Positions 7,805 to 15,852 of a DNA stretch of 15,924 bases are shown here, piece by piece. Position numbers and translations under genes: made by a program. The stretch comes from J061 sp003695725 [NCBI: Candidatus Schekmanbacteria bacterium] (lineage in GTDB: Bacteria; Schekmanbacteria; GWA2-38-11). Within the stretch, counting starts at the first letter, position 1. Each line of letters starts with the position of its first letter. The notes beneath the pieces were generated by a model that saw nothing but the letters and a program-made list of their open reading frames with translations, was not told the DNA's origin and did not search any database. The stretch spans positions 1 through 15,924 of the forward strand of contig RFHX01000013.1 of the NCBI GenBank assembly GCA_003695725.1, given 5' to 3'.

Positions 7805-10057
7805 ATGAAGTTACTAAAAGATTTCAAACTATCTCCAAAAAAAGTAGGATTCATTACAACTCTACTAATATTTGTCATTGCCTTTTATCATGGTCCAATG
7901 CAGCGCATTTCTATTATCAATCGTCTTGAATTGATGACTCTTGATTTCAGGTTTAAAATAAGGGGTGTTGAAAAGCTGCCTGAAGATGTAAAAATTGTGG
8001 CAATAGACAATGATTCAATCAAAAAAATAGGCAGATGGCCTTGGGACAGAAAAATCATTGCAAAGCTTGTGGACAAGTTAAGCGCCGCCAGTGCAAGTGT
8101 AATCACTCTCGATATCATCTTCAGTGAACCGCAAATATCAGAAGAATCGAAACTCATTTCCAACCTGATAGAAAAAATAAAAAAAGAGAACAAGGGAAAT
8201 CAAATGAAAGCACTTATTGAGGATTTGAAGGAGAAACTAAAAAACCTCGATAGTGACCAAATACTTGCCGAATCCTTCGAAAATGCAGGAAATGTAATCC
8301 TTGCAATGTCTATGAACCCTTTTTCTCCTGAAATAAAAGAACTCGATTCTGATACATTGGAAAATCTTGCACGCTCTTCATATTTTCTTGAAGAAGATGA
8401 AGCCAATTTAAAAGAAGAAATCGAGCCAATCGAGGCAAAGGAGGTTTTGATACCGCTCAACAAGTTTATGGATACGGCTTATGCAGTTGGAAACGCCGAA
8501 GCTGTAAGCACAGATATAGATGGAGTCGTAAGAAAGGAATGGATGATTGAAAAATATATGGATGCTCTTTATCCCTGTCTTGCCTTATGGGCAACAATGG
8601 TGCATCTAAATGCAGACATTGACCAACTAAAAATAATATTCGGTGAAAGCGTACAACTGAAAGATATAAATATACCAATCGATGAGAGAGGCAGATACCT
8701 TATATCCTATTATGGACCGCAGGGAACTGTGCCCTATTACTCAGCGGTTGATGTATTGGAAGGAAAGATAGATTCAGACACCTTTAAAGATAAGATGGTT
8801 TTTGTAGGATATGCGGCAACAGGATTAGGAGATAAATGGGTAACTCCATTTGGAATTATGTTTGGAGTTGAAAAACAAGCAACAATTGCACAAAACTTTT
8901 TGGATAGAAAATTTTTGGTTCATCCTGCTTTGGCAATCCTTTATGACCTTTTTTCAATCCTATTGATAGGCACGATTCTTTCCTTTACATTGACAAAACT
9001 TTCACCTTCCAAGAGCGGTTTTTTGGCTCTGGCAGTCTTTATCTTGGTAATCATAATCATATCTTCAATCTTCATATACTACAATATATGGATAAATATG
9101 GTTTTCCCTCTTTTAACTACAGCATCATTATATGTATCTATAACATCTTATAGATTTCTTACTGAAGAAAAGGAAAAACGGAAAATTCGTGGTGCCTTTC
9201 AGCAATATTTAAGCCCTTCTGTTGTGAATGAAGTTACTAAAGACCCTTCCAAATTGAAATTGGGAGGAGAAGAAAAACCCCTTACAATTCTTTTTTCCGA
9301 TATCAGGGGGTTCACTTCTATTTCTGAAGCCCTAACCCCTGTTGAGCTGGTCCATCTCTTGAACGAATACTTCAATGAAATGACATATGTCATTACAGAG
9401 CAAAACGGAGGGACATTGGACAAATTTATAGGTGACGCAATAATGGCATTTTGGGGGGCGCCTGTAGAAATAGAGAATCATGCAGAAAAAGCCTGCCTTT
9501 CAGCACTTGGAATGATGGAAGGTTTAAAAAAATTAAGGGAAAAATGGGACAAAGAAGGGAAACCTCCTGTTGATATTGGAATAGGAATTAATACAGGAAA
9601 TGTCGTTGTTGGTAATATGGGTTCTGACAGAAGATTTGATTATACCGTAATGGGTGATGGAGTAAATCTTGCTTCACGGCTCGAAGGTATAAATAAAACC
9701 TATGGCACGAATATAATAATAAGTGAATTTACAGAAAAGGAAATTCCGGAATATTTCATCAGAAGAGAGGTTGACCTTGTGCGCGTCAAAGGGAAGCTGA
9801 AACCGGTAAAAATTTACGAATTGATGGGAACAACGGAAAATGAAAACGGATTGATAGAAAAAGCATCTCTTTTTATAGAAGGAATAAAACTTTATGAAAA
9901 AAGAAAATGGAAAGAAGCAAAAGAAATTTTCAAAGCAGTGATTGAAAAATATCCCAACGACGGGCCATCAAAGGTCTATATTGAAAGATGCAGCGCCTAT
10001 GAGATTTCACCACCTCCAGAAGATTGGGACGGTGTATTTGTTATGACTACAAAATAA
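7805..10057 (+). CDS. CHASE2-domain class III adenylate/guanylate cyclase
   Basis: A 750-residue membrane sensor cyclase. One helix at ~13-28 is followed by a periplasmic CHASE2 domain ~34-360 (LDFRFKIRG, VKIVAIDNDSI, GRWPWDR, GYAATGLGDKWVTPF), then three helices (~374-395, 405-427, 429-448) and a cytoplasmic catalytic domain ~485-675. The catalytic set is complete: metal-binding D499 (FSDIRGFTS) and D544 (KFIGDAIMAFWG), base-selecting K540 and T614, and transition-state N621 and R625 (GDGVNLASRLEG). Lys plus Thr at the base-selecting positions is the class IIIb pattern and favours ATP, so cAMP is the likely product. The tail 684-750 is one TPR-like helix pair ending in PPPEDWDGVFVM, common in this family. 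CHASE2 from ~110-210 carries a charged helical insert. The first ATG lacks a ribosome site. The next Met (32) would remove the first helix, so the ATG at 7805 is kept. Divergent from the FecR operon. Confidence 0.95.
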   Translation: MKLLKDFKLSPKKVGFITTLLIFVIAFYHGPMQRISIINRLELMTLDFRFKIRGVEKLPEDVKIVAIDNDSIKKIGRWPWDRKIIAKLVDKLSAASASVITLDIIFSEPQISEESKLISNLIEKIKKENKGNQMKALIEDLKEKLKNLDSDQILAESFENAGNVILAMSMNPFSPEIKELDSDTLENLARSSYFLEEDEANLKEEIEPIEAKEVLIPLNKFMDTAYAVGNAEAVSTDIDGVVRKEWMIEKYMDALYPCLALWATMVHLNADIDQLKIIFGESVQLKDINIPIDERGRYLISYYGPQGTVPYYSAVDVLEGKIDSDTFKDKMVFVGYAATGLGDKWVTPFGIMFGVEKQATIAQNFLDRKFLVHPALAILYDLFSILLIGTILSFTLTKLSPSKSGFLALAVFILVIIIISSIFIYYNIWINMVFPLLTTASLYVSITSYRFLTEEKEKRKIRGAFQQYLSPSVVNEVTKDPSKLKLGGEEKPLTILFSDIRGFTSISEALTPVELVHLLNEYFNEMTYVITEQNGGTLDKFIGDAIMAFWGAPVEIENHAEKACLSALGMMEGLKKLREKWDKEGKPPVDIGIGINTGNVVVGNMGSDRRFDYTVMGDGVNLASRLEGINKTYGTNIIISEFTEKEIPEYFIRREVDLVRVKGKLKPVKIYELMGTTENENGLIEKASLFIEGIKLYEKRKWKEAKEIFKAVIEKYPNDGPSKVYIERCSAYEISPPPEDWDGVFVMTTK

Positions 10058-10185
10058 TCGCTTGCAAAGAACATTCCAAAAATCAATAATGAAACAGTTC
10101 TACATATTTTTTATCTGAAGCATCTCGAGAAAAAGGATCAACAAATTTAACACACGCTCAAATGGTTAAACCTTCTTTGCACCCT
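10058..10185. other. Convergent gap without recognisable signals
   Basis: The 128 bases between the ends of the cyclase (+) and cytochrome (-) genes contain no ORF worth calling and no hairpin-plus-U-run terminator for either strand. Only a spaced eight-base inverted repeat (GCAAAGAA at 10064 and TTCTTTGC at 10173) and TCTCGAGA were noted, and neither is convincing. Confidence 0.5.
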
Positions 10186-11310
10186 TTACTCTTTATCGCA
10201 TCTAATAATTTCAACATCTCTCTGTGTGTCGAAATCAGGATCCTGTCTCATATTATGACAGCGCTTGCAGGTAACTGACATTCCGCAGGTGGGACAGTCG
10301 CTTGTAATACCATAGATGGTATCCATCTTTTTATTTTTAGGTGCCTTGATATGGTCTTTCCCGGGACCGTGACAAGTTTCACAACCAACTTCCCTTAAAT
10401 AAGGCGTATTTTCAGCATCTATAAATCCGCTCCTTCTGCCATATCCTGTAGTATGACATCTGATACAGCGCGTTGTTTTTTCCTCCTTTTCATCTTCAAG
10501 CGTCTCATAACTTTCAGAATGTTTCGTGGAGAGCCATTTCTTGTATGCCTTTTGATGACATTTGATACATTTGTCATTTCCAACATATGCAGTCCCTTTT
10601 TTCACTTCCGGCTTTTCCTCGAGGAAGACTACATTTTTTTCTTTTTCTACCTTGCTTTCTATTTTCGAAAAGTCAGCAGTTACTCTACCATGGCCAACCA
10701 AAGAATACATCGACTTTAAATCGAAGTCAGGGTCATTATCTGCATTATGACAATCCTTGCAGATCTCCTCATTCGGTTTTCTAATAATAAGCTGTTTACG
10801 TTTTAGTTTTTCTAAATGCCTCTTATAAAGTGGATGGCATCTGTCACAATCTGCAGCCATACCTTCAACTTTGCCAAGCTGGTGACAGGAAGTGCACATA
10901 GAAAGCTTAAATTCGCCAATCTCTATTTTTTCAATATGTAGGCTTGCAGGCCCGTGGCAGGATTCACATTGGACGCCTATCAATTCAGGTGTCTCTTCAA
11001 GGCTTCTAAATCCTCCACGTTTCCCATATCCTGTTGTATGGCAGGGAATACACTTCTTATCATCATCCTTCCCACGTGAAGCAAGTGAAATGAAAGCTTT
11101 TTTATGTTTACTATTTGAAAAACTTCTTACAATCTCAAAGTGACACCTTATACACTGGCTTTTCCCGACAAAATCAGCCCTTCTATCAAATAATTCATCA
11201 AACTGTCTGTATTCAAGGGCTGAAGCTGAAAAAGCCAAACAAATGGCGATAAGAACAAATAAAATTTTTAATAGCAGATTTTTTTTATTCATAGAAAAAA
11301 TCAATTTCAT
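10186..11310 (-). CDS. Periplasmic decahaem c-type cytochrome with internal duplication
   Basis: A 374-residue exported protein with a signal peptide (cut near ASA, 29-31). It has ten CxxCH haem c motifs, with first Cys at 53, 87, 115, 139, 155, 184, 248, 282, 310 and 348. Two similar halves (~45-200 and ~240-365) share VGxxxCIxCH, CIxCHTTGYGxRxGF, xCExCHGPxxxHI and CHNxxxDPDFD. This order of motifs is like cytochrome c554 and related multihaem proteins of respiratory chains. The second half contains CPTCG at 339-343 where another haem motif would be expected; the His is Gly, so that haem is likely lost. Distal His ligands such as H69, H264 (NSKHKK, STKHSE) are conserved in both halves. It is expected to carry electrons in the periplasm; partner and acceptor are unknown. 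A second in-frame Met (7) gives a more usual signal peptide, and neither start has a clear ribosome site. It follows rmlD by 34 bases. Confidence 0.92.
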   Translation of the reverse strand: MKLIFSMNKKNLLLKILFVLIAICLAFSASALEYRQFDELFDRRADFVGKSQCIRCHFEIVRSFSNSKHKKAFISLASRGKDDDKKCIPCHTTGYGKRGGFRSLEETPELIGVQCESCHGPASLHIEKIEIGEFKLSMCTSCHQLGKVEGMAADCDRCHPLYKRHLEKLKRKQLIIRKPNEEICKDCHNADNDPDFDLKSMYSLVGHGRVTADFSKIESKVEKEKNVVFLEEKPEVKKGTAYVGNDKCIKCHQKAYKKWLSTKHSESYETLEDEKEEKTTRCIRCHTTGYGRRSGFIDAENTPYLREVGCETCHGPGKDHIKAPKNKKMDTIYGITSDCPTCGMSVTCKRCHNMRQDPDFDTQRDVEIIRCDKE

Positions 11311-11344
11311 TACTTAAAAAGATTTACCAACTTCTAATATGAAA

Positions 11345-12211
11345 TCATTTCAATTTCAAATTTCTAATAAAAGCGCTTAAAGCTTCATCCCACACTTTTA
11401 TAGATATATTGGCATCCCTTTTAATTTTAGAACAATCTAAAACTGAATACTTAGGCCTAACAGCTGGACGCTTTATCATTGAGCTTTTTATCGCATTAAT
11501 CTGTGCTGGCAAACCTGATACCTCAAAAATCTTTTTAGCAAAATCATACCAAGAACATTCGCCTGCCGATGAAAAATTATAAACTCCTCTGCAGTTATTA
11601 TTCAACAACCCTACGACAGCATAGGCAACTTCATCTGTCAATGTAGGTGATCCAATCTGATCATCAACGACCTCTATAATCTCTCCTCTTTTTTGCTTGT
11701 CCAACATCGTAAAAACAAAATTTTTACCTCCCTCACCATATAACCATTCTGTGCGAAGGATAATGTAATCGTCTGTCGCTTCAATGAGAGACTTTTCTCC
11801 TAAATATTTACTTTCACCGTAAAAGTTCAAAGGCGAGGGAATGTCTTCTTCTTTATAAGGGGATTTCTTAGTTCCATCAAAAATATAATCTGTACTAATA
11901 TGAACAACAAGAGCATTCCTTTTGTTAGATATCTCAGCAATATTATAAACTCCCTCTGCATTGACCTTCATAGCCCTTTCACGCTCAGTTTCACAAGCAT
12001 CGACATCTGTAAATGCGGCACAATTGATTACAACTTGCGGAGAAAACCTATCAAACATTTCAGCAATAGTATCAGGTTTGGTTATATCAACCTCCGAAAT
12101 AGCAAACCCTCTTGTATCAAAATGATTCTCTGAAACAATTCTTGTCATTGCTTGCCCAAGCATTCCACGGGCGCCTAAAACTGCGATCTTTTTTTTCTTT
12201 TGGCTATTCAT
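11345..12211 (-). CDS. rmlD: dTDP-4-dehydrorhamnose reductase (RmlD)
   Basis: A 288-residue short-chain reductase that reduces the 4-keto group of dTDP-4-dehydro-6-deoxy-L-hexose with NAD(P)H to give dTDP-L-rhamnose. Visible: the nucleotide-binding GARGMLG (13-19), VINCAAFTDVDACE (61-74), HISTDYIFDG (104-113), catalytic YGESK (Tyr131, Lys135), RTEWLYG (153-159), DDQIGSPT (183-190) and the C-terminal RPAVRPKYSVLDCSK. Length is normal for the family. It is cytoplasmic. A stop codon (TAG) stands directly before the ATG and there is no ribosome site, so translation may depend on coupling to rmlB, which ends 53 bases upstream. With RmlC absent from the window the exact sugar is not certain; a related reductase role giving another dTDP-6-deoxyhexose cannot be excluded. 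Confidence 0.93.
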   Translation of the reverse strand: MNSQKKKKIAVLGARGMLGQAMTRIVSENHFDTRGFAISEVDITKPDTIAEMFDRFSPQVVINCAAFTDVDACETERERAMKVNAEGVYNIAEISNKRNALVVHISTDYIFDGTKKSPYKEEDIPSPLNFYGESKYLGEKSLIEATDDYIILRTEWLYGEGGKNFVFTMLDKQKRGEIIEVVDDQIGSPTLTDEVAYAVVGLLNNNCRGVYNFSSAGECSWYDFAKKIFEVSGLPAQINAIKSSMIKRPAVRPKYSVLDCSKIKRDANISIKVWDEALSAFIRNLKLK

Positions 12212-12264
12212 CTAAAATTGAGAAAAGACTGAATAGAGATTAGGAATAAGGACTAATAATATCT

Positions 12265-13269
12265 TTATCTATTCAGATAATGCTTCTCATAATATTCCCT
12301 ATATTCTCCACTCTTGATTTTTTGCCACCAATTTTTATTTTCCTTATACCACTTTATTGTAAGCTCTATTCCTTCTTCAAATTTTATTTTTGGTTCCCAT
12401 CCCAACTTTTCTTTTATATAAGTTGAATCCATTGCATAACGACGGTCATGTCCGGGCCTGTCTTTTACAAATTTTATCAATGATTCGCTCTTGCCAAGGC
12501 GCGCAACAATCTCTTTAGCGATATCGATATTTCTTTTTTCACAATTTCCCCCAATATTATAAACTTCTCCCTCCTTCCCTTTGAAAAGCACCGTCTCAAT
12601 TGCGCGACAATGGTCATCAACATAAATCCAATCTCTTATATTGAGCCCATCGCCATAGACTGGAAGTTCTCTATCTTCAATAGCATTAGTGATCATCAGC
12701 GGGATAAACTTTTCCGGAAATTGAAAAGGTCCATAATTATTTGAACATCTCGTGATAATTGAAGGAAAGCCATATGTTTTAAAATAGCTTCTCACAAGAA
12801 AATCTGCAGATGCTTTGCTTGCAGAATAGGGGCTGTTTGGTGCCAATGGTGTTTTCTCAGAAAAGAGCCCCTCCTTTCCAAGAGAACCATAAACTTCATC
12901 CGTTGAAATCTGGATAAACCTTTCAATTCTATTCTCCCGTGCCGCCTGCAAAAGCGTATAAGTGCCAAAGACATTAGTTTTAAGAAAGAGCGAAGGGTCA
13001 TCGATACTTCGGTCAACATGCGATTCAGCGGCAAAATTTATGACTGCATCTACACCCTTCATCGATTCTTTCATTGCATCAAAATCATTTATATCAGCTC
13101 TAATGAAACTATAACGAGGATTATCCGAAACATCTTCAAGATTTTCCAAGCATCCTGCATAAGTGAGAAGGTCTATATTTATAATTGAACAATCGCTGTG
13201 CTTATTGAGCATCAGCCTTATAAAATTTGAGCCTATAAAGCCCGCCCCCCCTGTTACAAAGAGTTTCAA
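12265..13269 (-). CDS. rmlB: dTDP-glucose 4,6-dehydratase (RmlB)
   Basis: A 334-residue extended short-chain dehydrogenase that converts dTDP-glucose to dTDP-4-dehydro-6-deoxyglucose using bound NAD. Visible: GGAGFIG at 7-13, NFAAESHVDRSI at 78-89, the catalytic TDE (123-125), Tyr148 and Lys152 in NSPYSASKASAD, RCSNNYGPFQFPEKFIP (174-190), GDGLNIRDWIYVDDHCRA (207-223) and PGHDRRYAMD (272-281). Length and motifs are standard. The start is TTG with AGGAG six bases upstream, and the ribosome site lies just past the rmlA stop, 17 bases away, so the two genes are surely co-transcribed. Confidence 0.97.
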   Translation of the reverse strand: MKLFVTGGAGFIGSNFIRLMLNKHSDCSIINIDLLTYAGCLENLEDVSDNPRYSFIRADINDFDAMKESMKGVDAVINFAAESHVDRSIDDPSLFLKTNVFGTYTLLQAARENRIERFIQISTDEVYGSLGKEGLFSEKTPLAPNSPYSASKASADFLVRSYFKTYGFPSIITRCSNNYGPFQFPEKFIPLMITNAIEDRELPVYGDGLNIRDWIYVDDHCRAIETVLFKGKEGEVYNIGGNCEKRNIDIAKEIVARLGKSESLIKFVKDRPGHDRRYAMDSTYIKEKLGWEPKIKFEEGIELTIKWYKENKNWWQKIKSGEYREYYEKHYLNR

Positions 13270-13286
13270 TTTTTTCTCCTAATCTT

Positions 13287-14018
13287 TTAATCTAAATTAT
13301 TGGCTCCCGTTTCTGCTACAAGATTCGTTGCGCGTCTCAACGATTTGAATGTTCCAGCATCAGTCCACCAACCTTCGAGAATATCCCATTCCATCTCCCC
13401 CATCTCTATATAGGCATTATTTACATCAGTAATCTCCAGCTCTCCACGCTCTGAAGGTTTTAAATTTCTTATAATATCGAAAACTTTGTTGTCATACATA
13501 TATATCCCTGTTACGGCGTAATTCGATTTGGGATTCTTTGGTTTTTCCTCAATCTTGACTACTTTTTTCCCATCCAATACAGGCACTCCAAAACGATGAG
13601 GATCTTCTACTTCTTTTAGGATAATCCTTGCACCTTTTTCTTGTTTTTTGAAAAGTTCAACCTGCCTCCTTATATTTTTTTCTATTATATTGTCTCCAAG
13701 GATGATGCAGAGTTTCTTCCCTTCTGAAAAATGCTCTGCCAACGAAAGGGCATCGGCAATTCCACCTTCCCCTTCCTGATAAGTGTAATTGATATGCTTT
13801 AGACCGAATTCTTTTCCATTGCCTAACAGTTTGAGAAAATCACCTGCATGATTACCGCCAGTTACAATTAGAATATCCTCTATTCCAGCGTTAACGAGAG
13901 TCGTTATAGGGTAGTAAATCATCGGTTTATCATATACTGGAAGCAGATGTTTATTGGTAATTTTTGTAAGGGGAAGCATCCTCGTCCCCAATCCGCCTGC
14001 AAGAATTACTCCTTTCAT
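13287..14018 (-). CDS. rmlA: Glucose-1-phosphate thymidylyltransferase (RmlA), short form
   Basis: A 243-residue nucleotidyltransferase joining glucose-1-phosphate to dTTP to make dTDP-glucose, the first step of the pathway. Visible: LAGGLGTRMLPLT (6-18), KHLLPVYDKPMIYYP (23-37), EGEGGIADALSLAE (82-95), LGDNI with metal-binding Asp109 (107-111), DPHRFGVPVLD (139-149), EEKPKNPKSNYAVTGIYMYD (157-176), RGELEITDVN and GWWTDAGTFKSL (216-227). It is about 50 residues shorter than the E. coli type and lacks the C-terminal segment that helps form the allosteric site. Such short forms are common outside enterobacteria. GAGGT lies before the ATG at suitable spacing. First of the tightly packed rmlABD set. 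Confidence 0.95.
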   Translation of the reverse strand: MKGVILAGGLGTRMLPLTKITNKHLLPVYDKPMIYYPITTLVNAGIEDILIVTGGNHAGDFLKLLGNGKEFGLKHINYTYQEGEGGIADALSLAEHFSEGKKLCIILGDNIIEKNIRRQVELFKKQEKGARIILKEVEDPHRFGVPVLDGKKVVKIEEKPKNPKSNYAVTGIYMYDNKVFDIIRNLKPSERGELEITDVNNAYIEMGEMEWDILEGWWTDAGTFKSLRRATNLVAETGANNLD

Positions 14019-14055
14019 TGTTATTACCTCTGAGTTAAATTAAAGTTACACTTTT

Positions 14056-14085
14056 TTATTAGCACAATCATTAAAAAGGTGGCAA
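14056..14085 (-). promoter_or_regulatory. Possible promoter for rmlABD
   Basis: In the 124-base gap before rmlA, TTGCCA (14085-14080, five of six) is followed by 18 bases and TAATAA (14061-14056, four of six), with TG one base upstream as in an extended -10. Start would be near 14049, giving a leader of about 30 bases. The rest of the gap has no ORF. It contains a weak AACAATA/TATTGTT inverted repeat after the transferase stop. Confidence 0.35.
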
Positions 14086-14142
14086 ATAAAAATATCAGCT
14101 TAACAATAAGGGAGGAAATAATCGGAAAGGAACATATTGTTT

Positions 14143-15852
14143 TTAATGAATTGTTCTATCTTCAGTCTTTCTTTCTTTTAATTTTATCTCTTCATCAGAA
14201 AGTTCAATCTCTTTTCTTTCGAGATTGAGCAGGCTATTTCTTTCAATGACCACACTAATATGTGATGAAAGGGAAGTCGCAAGGGCAATCTCCTCTTCAT
14301 TTATATTTGTATTACTGAAGTATTTATCAGCGATAAGGGCTCCCAAAATGCCTGAAGCACCAATCAATGGGATGGAAACAAATTGGTCTGCCGCTATTTT
14401 GTCAAGTATGTCATCAGATATTTTTCCTCTCATATCTTCTTTATCTTTAACTACGATGATACTTGGATTTTCCTGCGCCAATTGATAAGATGCAATAGAA
14501 CCTTTTGTTCCAAGCGGCTGGTCTCTTGTGATCTTTTCATATTCGCTCATAATACCCCGAATAATGTCGGGCTTTATTGACCATTTGAAAAGAGTTGACA
14601 ATTTTTTCCTTTGTCCATCGAGAAGATGAAGCGATGCTCTTTCAAATCCTATAATCTCCAAAATCTTAGTTGCATGCTCCCATACTGCTTCCGGTGTTTT
14701 TGCAAGATTTAGCCTCGATACGAGACTAAAATATTCCATCTCGAAAGCCAATCCACCCTTACCATTTCTATATCTGAGAAACTTAAGATATTCCTTATAA
14801 CCAAGCTTATTCAAAGCAAAATAACCTGCTACAGAAAAAACGAGCACAACAAATCCTATATGCTGGCCATTGCTGAAGGAAATATATAAAGCCACAAAAG
14901 CAAATATCAAGGAAACAACATAAAGAATCAATACCACGCGTCTGTGAGAAAAGCCCATATCGATAAGTTTATGGTGTATGTGTTCTCTATCTGCCTCAAA
15001 TATATTGCTGTTTTTAAGTATTCTGCGAATAATGGATAAACTCGTATCAAGGACCGGAATTCCCATTAATACGATAGGGACCATTATACTGCCGACTGTT
15101 GCGCTCTTCATTGCACCTGCTATAGAAATCGAACCCAGCATAAAGCCAAGAAAAAGAGAGCCGGTATCACCGAGGAAGATTTTCGCTGGATTAAAGTTAT
15201 ATTTCAGGAAAGCAATAGCAGCACCTGCCAAAGCAAAACAGATGTATGCCTGAACCATATCAGCGTGCTTATTGATGATTGAAACCACACCAAGCGAAAG
15301 AAAGGCAATGGCTGAAATTCCTGTGGCAAGTCCATCTAAACCATCAATTAGATTGATGGCGTTTGTAAAAGCAACAATCCAAAACAAAGTAAAAATGAGT
15401 GATGATATATCATTAATGATTCCCCAATCTTTCTTCAAATATGTCGTAACAATATCAAGCCGAATATTCGATGACCAAAGTATAATAGCGGCAAGTGTTT
15501 GGGCAAATAGTTTCCCCTTTGGTGATACACCCTTTATATCATCCAAAATTCCAACAAAGATTATAATTATTGCGCCTATAAAAATTGGGAAGAATTTTGT
15601 GTAATAATAAAGATGAAATGACCTAATCTTCATAAGATAAAGAAGTAATATGGAGAAGAAGAAGGCAAAAAATATCCCTAATCCGCCCATAAGCGGCATA
15701 GGCCTATGATGGACTGTTCTCCCATTTGGTGACTTCAATATATTGAATTTCAATGAAAAAAGTCGAACAGCTGGTGTCAAAATGAGACAGATAATTGCCG
15801 CTATCAAAAAAACAAATATTATACTTAAATAATAATCAATCCCCAAATTCAT
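14143..15852 (-). CDS. WecA/MraY-type polyprenyl-phosphate sugar-1-phosphate transferase with GAF domain
   Basis: A 569-residue fusion. Residues ~1-350 are a polytopic (about 11 helices) glycosyl-4-type transferase that moves a HexNAc-1-phosphate from a UDP-sugar to undecaprenyl phosphate, the first step of O-antigen or exopolysaccharide assembly. Visible: VHHRPMPLMGGLGI (47-60), Asp pair D104-D105 (GILDDIKG), NAINLIDGLDGLATG with D170 and D173, FLGDTGSLFLGF with D229, and DREHIHHKL (288-296). The His-containing loop places it with WecA-like enzymes and not with MraY. Residues ~375-540 look like a cytoplasmic GAF domain (WEHATKILEIIGFERASLHLLD, SIPLIGASGILGALIADK, ALATSLSSHISVVIERNSLL), then a charged helical tail. 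WecA itself ends near 350-370 residues, so the GAF is an addition and may make sugar loading respond to a small ligand. AGGA precedes the ATG by five bases. First gene of the polysaccharide cluster in this window. Confidence 0.92.
   Translation of the reverse strand: MNLGIDYYLSIIFVFLIAAIICLILTPAVRLFSLKFNILKSPNGRTVHHRPMPLMGGLGIFFAFFFSILLLYLMKIRSFHLYYYTKFFPIFIGAIIIIFVGILDDIKGVSPKGKLFAQTLAAIILWSSNIRLDIVTTYLKKDWGIINDISSLIFTLFWIVAFTNAINLIDGLDGLATGISAIAFLSLGVVSIINKHADMVQAYICFALAGAAIAFLKYNFNPAKIFLGDTGSLFLGFMLGSISIAGAMKSATVGSIMVPIVLMGIPVLDTSLSIIRRILKNSNIFEADREHIHHKLIDMGFSHRRVVLILYVVSLIFAFVALYISFSNGQHIGFVVLVFSVAGYFALNKLGYKEYLKFLRYRNGKGGLAFEMEYFSLVSRLNLAKTPEAVWEHATKILEIIGFERASLHLLDGQRKKLSTLFKWSIKPDIIRGIMSEYEKITRDQPLGTKGSIASYQLAQENPSIIVVKDKEDMRGKISDDILDKIAADQFVSIPLIGASGILGALIADKYFSNTNINEEEIALATSLSSHISVVIERNSLLNLERKEIELSDEEIKLKERKTEDRTIH

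Noticed and set aside
10064-10180. Inverted repeat GCAAAGAA / TTCTTTGC in the convergent gap
   Set aside because: Only eight bases, about 100 bases apart, with no U-run; chance is a fair explanation.
14100-14142. Plus-strand GGGAGG resembling a ribosome site
   Set aside because: No start codon at suitable spacing; the nearest ATG opens a frame of only about a dozen codons.
15272-15604. 110-codon plus-strand frame opposite the transferase
   Set aside because: Lies opposite conserved WecA motifs (GLDGLATG, LDDIKG); composition reflects antisense of membrane helices.
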